From positions 16,572 to 80,571 of the IMG/VR virus record IMGVR_UViG_3300022200_000030: a stretch of DNA of 64,000 bases; one strand, given 5' to 3'. Shown one piece after another: positions 38,781 through 46,321 of the stretch (position 1 is the stretch's first letter; each line of letters begins with the position of its first letter). The position numbers and the translations under genes were made by a program. The stretch is from a virus. The notes beneath the pieces were generated by a model, which was given only the letters and a program-made list of their open reading frames with translations, did no database searches and was not told the DNA's origin.

Positions 38781-40172
38781 ATGACGGTAATACAAGGCAC
38801 ACGCTATGATGGCGAGCCTGATGCCATCATGACCCACGTACGCAAGCCTGTGTTTGTGGATAACGCCATTCACTACGGGCGACTCAGCGTGCAGAAGAGT
38901 GGCAAACCCAAGGTCACCGTTGAGCAAAACATGACGCGCACGTTGCAGGTCATGCCTGAGCGTGAGTACACGGTCGTGGAGGGTGAGTCAACCGTCCAAC
39001 TGACGCATAAGAGCGCAGCCGGTCACACGTTTGCAGGCTCACCGTTCTTTGGTTCTGATGTACTTTCGGACGCCAACAAGCCCATGCTGATGTTTAATGG
39101 GTCTGATTTTTCGCAGCGACTCATCGGAGATGGTATTTCAACCTCAAGCAACGGGGTGCTTTTTTCACTCCGTAACATGAAAGGTCGCACGTTAAATGGG
39201 ATTGGTTTTACCGGCGATTCGGTACGGCTTGGGCAGCCCATCGGTGTAGGTCTGCGCACAAGCGACCTTGCCATCAGACTCGCGGAAAGCGCGACCAACG
39301 GCACGACAAGCATCGGCCTGTCCCGACCGCGTAACCTGACCGCATCCTACCGCAACCATAGCACACGCTTCGTCGGTCAAGACTTCACCAACACGAACCT
39401 CATGACCGCGCTACGCTTCCTTGGGCGGCACGATAGCCGCATCATTCTGCTCGACCGCTTCGGCAACCTGTTGTACGTACCTGTGTCGTTTAGCGAGAGC
39501 AACGTGAACATTGACGAAAACCTGCGCACCGGTACGCAAAGCGAATCACCTGTGGACAACTCGGACAACACCGTGACGGTACAGGGTTTGCCGTTGGCCC
39601 TCAACGACTTGGTGATTGTCACCGTGAGCGATGCTGAGAGTCAGGCTGAGGAAGTGCGTGAAAGCCCCACGCCTATTGTTGACCACACCGTACGTACCAC
39701 AAATGCAGCGCGGCGTGTGGCCCGTCAAATCCTCAAGGGTCAAGCCTTGAGCAAGGGTGCTATCACGTCTTCGGGACACCTCGACCTCACGTACATGCGC
39801 CCCGGCATGGTCATCAAGTACGGTGGGAATAACAAGGTCATCACCGAAATCATTCACCACCCGCTTGAAGCCACAAGCGACCTAACGCTGCTGAACCTTG
39901 AAACGGGCCTTGAGGGGGTGTTGCAGGGCATCGGAGAGTCCTCGACGGTCATGAGCAACAACGAGAGTCCTTCGACCTACGTGCAGCGCGTAGGGCATAA
40001 CCTGTCGTTCTTCGGTGAAGTGGACCTCATCGTGACAACGACGGTTACGAGCCGTAGGGTGAACAACACGGCTATTCTCATCGGCGGCGTTAAAGGCACC
40101 CGTACACGTGGTAAAATTGGTGGCAACGGTTTGCCCATCGGCATGACCAAGGGACCGACGGAGGAAGTGTGA
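38781..40172 (+). CDS. tail hub / baseplate protein candidate
   Basis: 463 residues. β-rich N-terminus, then a region with RVARQILKGQALSKGAITS followed by LDLTYMRPGMVIKYGG, resembling the late part of phage tail-hub proteins (gp27/gpD type), where a helix precedes a β domain carrying receptor or spike contacts. The position, between the giant tail protein and the fibres, supports a hub. The stop overlaps the next gene by ATGA. No lysozyme or peptidase motif is visible. Confidence 0.55.
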   Translation: MTVIQGTRYDGEPDAIMTHVRKPVFVDNAIHYGRLSVQKSGKPKVTVEQNMTRTLQVMPEREYTVVEGESTVQLTHKSAAGHTFAGSPFFGSDVLSDANKPMLMFNGSDFSQRLIGDGISTSSNGVLFSLRNMKGRTLNGIGFTGDSVRLGQPIGVGLRTSDLAIRLAESATNGTTSIGLSRPRNLTASYRNHSTRFVGQDFTNTNLMTALRFLGRHDSRIILLDRFGNLLYVPVSFSESNVNIDENLRTGTQSESPVDNSDNTVTVQGLPLALNDLVIVTVSDAESQAEEVRESPTPIVDHTVRTTNAARRVARQILKGQALSKGAITSSGHLDLTYMRPGMVIKYGGNNKVITEIIHHPLEATSDLTLLNLETGLEGVLQGIGESSTVMSNNESPSTYVQRVGHNLSFFGEVDLIVTTTVTSRRVNNTAILIGGVKGTRTRGKIGGNGLPIGMTKGPTEEV

Positions 40173-40681
40173 TGAGTCCAATGGATGCTGCTTGGACCTT
40201 GCTGAAAGCAAGTCGGCAGATGAAGTTGTACAACTACATCGAAGACTACCCCGGTATGGAGCCTGTGACCGCGTTTAGAGGGATTCACGGGGGCCGAGTA
40301 CCACAGAATATGATTGAGGGTGTACAACCACAAGATGCTGAAAAGTGGCATTCAAACCCGTATGAAGGGATTGCACCTTTTTCAATTAGCGGAATGGGTT
40401 CATGGTGGGCTAAGGGCAATACACCCGAAGCACATGAGGGTGCGTCGGGATTTGCGGCAGCAAGTGACCCTGTGGGTATGGTTATGGGTTATCGAGGAAA
40501 ATTACCAAAACCAATTGACAGAATGGGAATAGACCCCACACCTGCGTTGCTTGGTATGCACGAAGATGAATACGAATCAGCACCGTTGGATTTTGAAGAG
40601 ACGTTTGCACAACATCAAGCGAATCTTGACCCGGAAAAATTGGTTTGGAGTCATCCGAGCGGCATATGGGAGGGTATGTGA
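40172..40681 (+). CDS. 169-aa protein: PMDAAW header plus possible ADP-ribosyltransferase-like domain
   Basis: GGAGGAAG precedes the ATG at 40172; a GTG one codon upstream is possible. It opens MSPMDAAWTLLKASRQ, the recurrent motif, in GC-rich DNA. The rest is AT-richer: VTAFRGIHGG near 35, SISGMGSWWAKGNTP near 75, and ASGFAAASDP near 95. The order R-G, then Gly-Ser-x-Trp, then a helix with FAxA recalls the R-S-E layout of mono-ADP-ribosyltransferase-like viral effectors, but no clear catalytic Glu pair is seen. The idea is weak and the gene should otherwise be called unknown. Confidence 0.5.
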   Translation: MSPMDAAWTLLKASRQMKLYNYIEDYPGMEPVTAFRGIHGGRVPQNMIEGVQPQDAEKWHSNPYEGIAPFSISGMGSWWAKGNTPEAHEGASGFAAASDPVGMVMGYRGKLPKPIDRMGIDPTPALLGMHEDEYESAPLDFEETFAQHQANLDPEKLVWSHPSGIWEGM

Positions 40682-41025
40682 TGCCTGTCTCCAACCATCT
40701 GCGCCGTTTGTTGATTGAGACGGTGGCCGCGAACATCAACGAGGTGACGCTCGGCTTTGACGGCACACCCGCGACGAGCGACGACGGTTCAGCAGGCCGA
40801 CCCGCCATCACGCTCGTACCTGCGGTGACCATCGTTGACGATTCTTCAGTCCTAATCGAAGCAACCGTGCCCTTTGACGAATCGTTCAGCGAGTCGCTGC
40901 GCGAAGTGTACGTGCAGATGCGCGACACCAACGACTTCCTTCCGGTGGCACGATTCAACATTGCACCCTTCACGAAAAATGGGTCCAATGAAATGAAGAT
41001 TCAGATTGTAATTGAGGTGGAATGA
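40681..41025 (+). CDS. 114-aa tail-fibre-associated protein
   Basis: ATG at 40681 overlaps the previous stop (ATGA). The C-terminal half (SLREVYVQMRDTNDFLPVAR followed by PFTKNGSNEMKIQIVIEVE) has the β pattern that recurs in tail-fibre attachment or collar-domain proteins of phages. It lies directly before the large fibre gene, which overlaps it. Probably a fibre attachment or baseplate wedge component. Confidence 0.55.
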   Translation: MPVSNHLRRLLIETVAANINEVTLGFDGTPATSDDGSAGRPAITLVPAVTIVDDSSVLIEATVPFDESFSESLREVYVQMRDTNDFLPVARFNIAPFTKNGSNEMKIQIVIEVE

Positions 41026-43322
41026 TGACAGGCAACCCACTTTCAGGCCACACGAAGGCCAACTTGACGCTGACCGGCACGGCTACCGCCGTTGATGGAC
41101 TGACGGACGGGGACCATATCCTCAGTCCGACCATGACGAACTACCTTGAGGGAATCCACGGCAACGGGATTCTGCTTGAAGAGGACACCGCGTACGGTGA
41201 TAGCGACCGTGACGTGCCTGAGAACCTACCCGGTACGTGCGACCAAGTGACGAACACGTACACGTTCCGCGTCACGGGCGGTACGGCCATCCTTGACGGC
41301 GTACTGTACTCATTCGCAGGCGGACACTCCGGTAGCATTGATGTGCCTATCACCACCACAAGCGTACACAAGACAGGCTCGCCTACGGCCCTTACATCGG
41401 GTCAGGAAGCCCTCGTTGTGGTGTACGTCTCATCAGACGGTGGTACGCCCGACAATGTGTATTGGGAGATGGGTACGCCTGTCACCACGGCAAGCAACAC
41501 CTACCCCACCTCGCCGTCTGCATTCCTCAACGCACCCGGCTCGTTGACGAACAAGAACACCTGCGTCCTTGCTACGTTGCGCGTCGTGTATAACGGCGCA
41601 GGTGGCGACCTCAAGATGGACATTCAAGAATGCAACGACAAGCGTGTATTCGCTCGTCCGTCACCAATTTACTTCACTCCTGTTACAAGTGGCTCGGTTG
41701 CTGCTACCAACGCAGTTACCGACATTGATACGGTACACTCCGGCGACGAAGCGGGTAACTTGGCGAGTAGCCGCATGGGTGCGCTATGGCAATCGTACAA
41801 CGCTGACGGCGATTCACTCCTATACTATTCAGCCAAGGATAGCGGCGGTACGCGGCATACGCATGTGCTTGGGCCATCGGGCATCAAGTCCCTGACGCCA
41901 AGCACCACCACGACGTTCACGTTCAATGAGAGTAATGTATTCGTCATCACGCCTACGGCTGCGCATCAGTTCAACCCGACCGGCACGTTCCCTGCGGGCC
42001 ACACGGTCTTCGTGAGCAACCACGCAGCCCACGGTACCAACGCCATCACCTTCGACAACGGTGGGCTTGGCGCGGTGTTGGACGGCAAGGAAGCCGGTGT
42101 CTTTGTGTACGACGGTACCAATTGGCAAAGCGTCATCTTCGCAAGTGGTGCGGTGTCGCCCAACGCACACGGCGGCTCAGGCTACGTGCAGTTGTCTGAC
42201 GGCGTAGGCGGGTTCACAAGCGATGCAAACCTTACGTGGACCTCAAGCCCCGCTGCACTTACCATCACCGGCAAACTCAACGTAAGTGGTCTGATTGACC
42301 CAACCGGCTTAGTCATTGATGAGAAAGCCAACGTCGCAGCCACAGGCCACTCCACCGTAGCCGCGAAAGGTCTGCTTTGGGTCAAGAACGATGCACCAAA
42401 TCGCCTCTATTTCACGGACGATGAGGGAACCGACAAGAAGGTAATTCACGCTACGGATAGCGTCACCGAACTCAGCGACGTGACTGACGCAGGCTCAGGT
42501 GCCATCATCACGACTGCTGAACGTGGTTTGATTGCTTCTGCACTTCAGTCTGAAACAAACGATTTGACCGCTGCGGTGACGTGGGCCAATGTACCTGACG
42601 CCAACATCACACAGTCGTCCGTCACGCAGCATCAGGCTGCGCTGACTGTTGACGATAGCCAAGTGACCGCTGCGGCAAGTGCAGCGAACTACACGCCCTC
42701 AGCAGCCACCGTTGAAGGTCACCTGAGCGGCATTGACACCGCGCTTGGTGCCGTGTCCGTGACTGAGACTGACCCTGTGTTCACCGCGCATCCCGCAGCA
42801 GGTGTGACGGTTGCAGGTGGTGGCGACATTTCGCAGGGCGAAACCGCCTACGGATGGGGCGACCATGCGGCGGCAGGCTACTTGACGAGTGTACCCGCAG
42901 GTACCGTGACGATGGTGTATGCTGCTACGAACGCTGCCGCTACATCAATCAACAATACTACGCACACGAACATTCCGCTTGGTACTGCTTCGGTTGGTGT
43001 TACATCACCGATTGTCGGTTATGCGGCAGGAGCGAGCAACGGTTTCATCGTTGTTGACCCCGGAACGTATATTGTCGAAGTCCGTGTGTCCTTGTCGGCT
43101 TTTACCGCTACTACATCAAACTTCTATCAGTCACGTTGGGTACTGAATAGTGGGTTGCAAAATTGGGATGCAGGTGGGGAAATCGTCGGTGGTAATGGTC
43201 GTACACTACGTCAGGTCATTGTGTTGAATCCGGGTGACCAACTTGGTGTGACGACGTACCAAAACTCCGGCTCCGCAAAGAACACAAACACCGCTGAAAT
43301 GTTGGTGTTCAAGATTGCTTGA
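41025..43322 (+). CDS. tail fibre protein with a C-terminal C1q/TNF-like head
   Basis: 765 residues; ATG 41025 behind GAGGTGGA (an ATG one codon earlier is possible). The N-terminal 200 residues form a β-rich attachment domain. The middle contains repeats of fibre type (LSDGVGGFTSDANLTW, LSDVTDAGSGAIIT). The last ~130 residues (TNIPLGTASVG...GTYIVEVRVSLSAFT...NPGDQLGVTTYQNSG...AEMLVFKIA) match a jelly-roll C1q/TNF-like trimeric head, common at the tip of receptor-binding fibres. It probably binds the host cell surface. Confidence 0.75.
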   Translation: MTGNPLSGHTKANLTLTGTATAVDGLTDGDHILSPTMTNYLEGIHGNGILLEEDTAYGDSDRDVPENLPGTCDQVTNTYTFRVTGGTAILDGVLYSFAGGHSGSIDVPITTTSVHKTGSPTALTSGQEALVVVYVSSDGGTPDNVYWEMGTPVTTASNTYPTSPSAFLNAPGSLTNKNTCVLATLRVVYNGAGGDLKMDIQECNDKRVFARPSPIYFTPVTSGSVAATNAVTDIDTVHSGDEAGNLASSRMGALWQSYNADGDSLLYYSAKDSGGTRHTHVLGPSGIKSLTPSTTTTFTFNESNVFVITPTAAHQFNPTGTFPAGHTVFVSNHAAHGTNAITFDNGGLGAVLDGKEAGVFVYDGTNWQSVIFASGAVSPNAHGGSGYVQLSDGVGGFTSDANLTWTSSPAALTITGKLNVSGLIDPTGLVIDEKANVAATGHSTVAAKGLLWVKNDAPNRLYFTDDEGTDKKVIHATDSVTELSDVTDAGSGAIITTAERGLIASALQSETNDLTAAVTWANVPDANITQSSVTQHQAALTVDDSQVTAAASAANYTPSAATVEGHLSGIDTALGAVSVTETDPVFTAHPAAGVTVAGGGDISQGETAYGWGDHAAAGYLTSVPAGTVTMVYAATNAAATSINNTTHTNIPLGTASVGVTSPIVGYAAGASNGFIVVDPGTYIVEVRVSLSAFTATTSNFYQSRWVLNSGLQNWDAGGEIVGGNGRTLRQVIVLNPGDQLGVTTYQNSGSAKNTNTAEMLVFKIA

Positions 43323-43332
43323 GGTGAAATAA

Positions 43333-43503
43333 ATGAAGACAATGCCTGATGCACTTGCTGAGCAATACCCTGATTTTCCATTTCACGAATATGGCGTAGT
43401 AGGATGGGATGGCGACTACGTGTACTGTCCTGAAGCATGGCCTGACGATTGGCCTGATGCCGCACCTACGCTTGCTCAGGTACAGGCTTGGATGGCTGCG
43501 TAG
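43333..43503 (+). CDS. 56-aa protein downstream of the tail fibre
   Basis: ATG at 43333, 5 bases after a perfect GAGGTGA that overlaps the fibre stop codon. Sequence is Trp/Pro/Asp-rich (WDGDYVYCPEAWPDDWPDA). It is the last gene of the rightward arm, and its 3' end overlaps the leftward zinc-ribbon gene by 38 bases. Short acidic proteins after fibre genes are common in tailed viruses; the function is unknown. Confidence 0.65.
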   Translation: MKTMPDALAEQYPDFPFHEYGVVGWDGDYVYCPEAWPDDWPDAAPTLAQVQAWMAA

Positions 43504-43648
43504 GCCAATAGTGCCCGCATTCGCGGCATTGGTACAGGTTGATTCGCTCTTGTGTTTCGTCCAAATACTTCGCAGTTAAACGACGTGGGATATGCCAATG
43601 CCCACATCGCCTGCACTTTGATTTGAGGCGGTCAAGGAGTCTCCCCAT
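43466..43648 (-). CDS. 60-aa zinc-ribbon protein
   Basis: The last gene of the leftward arm. ATG at 43648 chosen because the longer frame to 43690 would lie inside the upstream microgene. Two Cys pairs (CRRCGHWH near 12-19 and CRECGHYW near 41-48) form a zinc ribbon with basic flanks. It overlaps the upstream 35-residue gene and, tail to tail, the rightward gene. Confidence 0.6.
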   Translation of the reverse strand: MGRLLDRLKSKCRRCGHWHIPRRLTAKYLDETQERINLYQCRECGHYWPTQPSKPVPEQA

Positions 43649-43739
43649 CGTACTCACGGTCCCAACAGTCAATGCACCAATCACCGTCAATCAGATGCTC
43701 CTGTAAGCATGAGCGACTACAACTGATGCAGGTAGCCAT
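43632..43739 (-). CDS. 35-aa Cys-rich microprotein
   Basis: ATG overlaps the stop of the membrane-protein gene (TGATG). It has five Cys in two pairs plus one (MATCISCSRSC...DWCIDCWD), a minimal metal-binding layout. Its stop lies inside the following zinc-ribbon gene. The evidence is coupling plus Cys spacing, so it is less certain than its neighbours. Confidence 0.45.
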   Translation of the reverse strand: MATCISCSRSCLQEHLIDGDWCIDCWDREYDGETP

Positions 43740-44008
43740 CACTCATCATCCTCGGCAAAAACAACAGGCTTCAGCAACTCCTGTGTACGGTAGTGATGGT
43801 CACGAATAGACAGAAAGAAAAAGTCGAAAATTGCACCACCAATAATTGCGTACCCAAGACGTAGCGTATTCAGCGTGATGTGTTCCATACCCGGATAATT
43901 GGTGTAGGTTTCAGCCGAATACTGACTGTTCACAACGACGAGATAGCCGAAGAAGAGCCACATGATGAGAGCAGGGATTCGGTCATACAAACGCTTCACT
44001 TTAGCCAT
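43739..44008 (-). CDS. 89-aa membrane protein with two spans
   Basis: ATG at 44008 overlaps the thermosome stop. Two hydrophobic stretches, about 12-30 (IPALIMWLFFGYLVVVNSQ) and 52-70 (LGYAIIGGAIFDFFFLSI), fit two transmembrane helices with a charged C-terminal tail. A small two-span protein of a lytic virus could be holin-like, but it sits in the replication arm beside the chaperonin, so that is only a possibility. Confidence 0.65.
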   Translation of the reverse strand: MAKVKRLYDRIPALIMWLFFGYLVVVNSQYSAETYTNYPGMEHITLNTLRLGYAIIGGAIFDFFFLSIRDHHYRTQELLKPVVFAEDDE

Positions 44009-45504
44009 CACTCAACACCCCGTCGTGCAATGATATCGTCAATGCGCAGGATGGCGTTGGTGACTTCGGCTGCACTCAGCACGGCCTGACGTACAAGCGC
44101 GGCAGGTTCCACCACTTCGTCAAGCATCTTCACGCCGCCGTTCTCCACGTCCGGGCCTGCAAGCACGTTGCCGCTCATCAGTTCGTGTCGCATGGCGAGG
44201 ATGGTGTCAAGGGGGTCGTGACCCGCGTTCTCAGCGATGGTAGCAGGGATGGACTCCAAGGCATCAGCGAAGGCTTCAATCGCCATCTGAGCGCGTCCAC
44301 CGATGGTGCTTGCGTGAGTACGCAGATGCATCGCCATGCGAGCGTATGCGTTGCCACCGCCCACAACCACCTTGCCGTCGCGCATGACAAGCGATACGAC
44401 GCCGAGGGCATCATCGAAGCCCCGCTCCACTTCGTCAAGCGTGTGCGTCGTCGCACCGCGCAGAACGAGGGTAGCCTCGTTGCTCTCATGGTCGTTCTCC
44501 ACGAACAGGTACCACACGTCGTTGTGCCGCTCACGGCGCACGGTGGCCTGTGTAGCCTCGCTCGCGTCGGAAGGTGTCTGATGGATGGTCGCACCCGTAG
44601 CACGGCTCAGCGCACGCATGGTGGACTCAGGAACACGCCGCACGACCATGATGCCCGCCTTCTTCAGCGCGGCGCACACGTGGTCATTCACGCCGTCACG
44701 CACGAACACGACGCCGCCACTTGGTAGGGCATCGGTTACGTTCTTTGACTGTGAAAGCAAAGCGGCGTTGCCGCCGGTTTTGTAGGACTGATACGACGCA
44801 GCATCCATCTGCACCTGCACGTTGTCCTCGCTCTTCTCATGGTCCATGCCTGTGTTGATGAGCAAAATGGACGAGTAGTCCCCTTCATCAGACTCAAGCA
44901 CGTAGTCCTTGTTCACGATAATGCCACCGTACAGGTATGAATCCTCGATAGAACCACCGGGGAACGACACGACCTTGACGCTCTCGGCATCCCCACCTGC
45001 CTTGGTCACGGCGTCCACGCACAGTTGAGACACGGTGTCAATGGACGATTCCAACGTCTTGCCTGTAATGGCTGTACGAGCCACGTACGCAAGCATGTCG
45101 TTGGATTCCATCGTCACCTCATCGTCAAGATACTTCACCGCCATCTGAGCGGCTTCGTGGTAGCCACGGCAAATGACGTTAGGGTGCAGCCCCTTTTCAA
45201 ACAGGGACTCCGAGTTGCCAAGCAGCGCACCTGCAAGGACGACCGTACTTGTCGTACCGTCGTAACACAGACTTTCCTGCGTCTTGGCAATCTCAGCAAT
45301 CATCTTCCCACCGGGATGCGACACGTCCAACTCACGCAGGATTGTTGCTCCATCGTTGGTGACGATGACGTTACCCCCACCGTCAACCATCATCTTGTCC
45401 ATACCCAACGGACCAAGCGTTGACTTGACTGTTTCAGCCACCGTTTTCGCTGCCCTAATGTTGTGTACCTGTGCTTTGCTCTTCTTGCTATCTTCGCTCA
45501 CCAT
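44008..45504 (-). CDS. group II chaperonin (thermosome subunit)
   Basis: ATP-driven cytosolic protein-folding chamber of the archaeal/CCT type. 498 residues against about 545 for cellular subunits; N- and C-terminal tails are trimmed. Clear family motifs: STLGPLGMDKMMV (28-40), VTNDGATIL (48-56), the phosphate loop YDGTTS (81-86), and AENAGHDPLDTI near the C-terminus. The usual GDGTT reads YDGTT, but the metal-binding Asp (D82) is kept. It would fold large viral proteins or remodel the host chaperonin. Start: ATG 45504 or GTG 45501; the GTG sits better behind GGAGGTG and overlaps the exonuclease stop. Thermosome genes are reported in magroviruses. Confidence 0.93.
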   Translation of the reverse strand: MVSEDSKKSKAQVHNIRAAKTVAETVKSTLGPLGMDKMMVDGGGNVIVTNDGATILRELDVSHPGGKMIAEIAKTQESLCYDGTTSTVVLAGALLGNSESLFEKGLHPNVICRGYHEAAQMAVKYLDDEVTMESNDMLAYVARTAITGKTLESSIDTVSQLCVDAVTKAGGDAESVKVVSFPGGSIEDSYLYGGIIVNKDYVLESDEGDYSSILLINTGMDHEKSEDNVQVQMDAASYQSYKTGGNAALLSQSKNVTDALPSGGVVFVRDGVNDHVCAALKKAGIMVVRRVPESTMRALSRATGATIHQTPSDASEATQATVRRERHNDVWYLFVENDHESNEATLVLRGATTHTLDEVERGFDDALGVVSLVMRDGKVVVGGGNAYARMAMHLRTHASTIGGRAQMAIEAFADALESIPATIAENAGHDPLDTILAMRHELMSGNVLAGPDVENGGVKMLDEVVEPAALVRQAVLSAAEVTNAILRIDDIIARRGVE

Positions 45505-46106
45505 TCCACCTCCAAGTCAATGACCTCCCCCGTCTTCATGACGCGGGAGCGAATGTAACCGTTTGACTTGCCGAACGTGTACAGGTCGTGAGTGAGTTGT
45601 GCATCGCTCAGACAGTACTGCGCAACCTCATCGTACCTACCCGCCCGCCATGCTTCAGGAGCATCATGGCTGCTCATCAGTTTGGCATCGTCAAGCGTAT
45701 GCTTTACCAAGTCACCGAGGGACGACTGTACACCGCCCTCCACAATGAGGCCTGCCTTCTGTACAAGCAACTTGGTGTCAATGATGGCGTCAGTCTTGCT
45801 AAGCAAATCACCCGCCGTCCAACAGTCAAGTGCGTCACGCAGGATGGGCAGGTCGAACTTGCGAATGTTGTGCCCAAGCACCACACCGCCGCCTTCGACG
45901 TGCTTCGCAAGGTCATCCCCAAGCGTACGTGGGTGCAGGTCTTTTACTTCAGCCTCAACTGAAACGGCCTTGTTGCAGTACACCGTGCCTTGCACACCGT
46001 CCCACGTAGCAACCACAGACGGCTCAAACGAAGCGGTCTTGTCCCACCCACCAATCTCGTACGAGTAGTTGGCGGTTTCAATGTCAAGTGCGAGTACATC
46101 AGTCAT
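45498..46106 (-). CDS. DEDDy-type 3'-5' exonuclease (DnaQ-like)
   Basis: 202 residues; ATG at 46106 overlaps the stop of the gene before it (ATGA). Ribonuclease-H-fold exonuclease motifs: LALDIE (D8, E10), GHNIRKFDLPIL (D85), and YCLSD (Y164, D168), which defines the DEDDy subclass. Likely a proofreading or DNA-processing nuclease acting with PolB, although PolB has its own exonuclease domain. Overlaps the thermosome start. Confidence 0.85.
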   Translation of the reverse strand: MTDVLALDIETANYSYEIGGWDKTASFEPSVVATWDGVQGTVYCNKAVSVEAEVKDLHPRTLGDDLAKHVEGGGVVLGHNIRKFDLPILRDALDCWTAGDLLSKTDAIIDTKLLVQKAGLIVEGGVQSSLGDLVKHTLDDAKLMSSHDAPEAWRAGRYDEVAQYCLSDAQLTHDLYTFGKSNGYIRSRVMKTGEVIDLEVEW

Positions 46107-46321
46107 CGTTGCACCAACTCCCATTTCTTCATTCGGCTGCTTGCGTTCTTGAAACAGGCAGGGCAAAGTAGGAACTTTTCCTCCACATCACCTGTGTCTT
46201 TGACCACTTGAGTGACACGTATCAACTCTTCGACGGGGAGCGGTTCCTCATCGTCGTAGTCCCAACACGCTTCAGCAATGCCGCCGAAGTACTTGTACCG
46301 GTATTCACACCGCTTCGGCAT
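46103..46321 (-). CDS. 72-aa protein with a possible zinc site
   Basis: ATG 46321 follows GGTGAT and overlaps the helicase stop; an ATG one codon upstream is possible. Acidic middle (WDYDDEEPLPVEELIRV) and CPAC near the C-terminus with two more Cys at the N-terminus. Short unknown protein between helicase and exonuclease, coupled to both. Confidence 0.6.
   Translation of the reverse strand: MPKRCEYRYKYFGGIAEACWDYDDEEPLPVEELIRVTQVVKDTGDVEEKFLLCPACFKNASSRMKKWELVQR

Noticed and set aside
43511-43528. Possible hairpin after the last rightward gene as a terminator
   Set aside because: Only about six pairs with a bulge, no T-run, and it lies in the coding end of the opposing zinc-ribbon gene.
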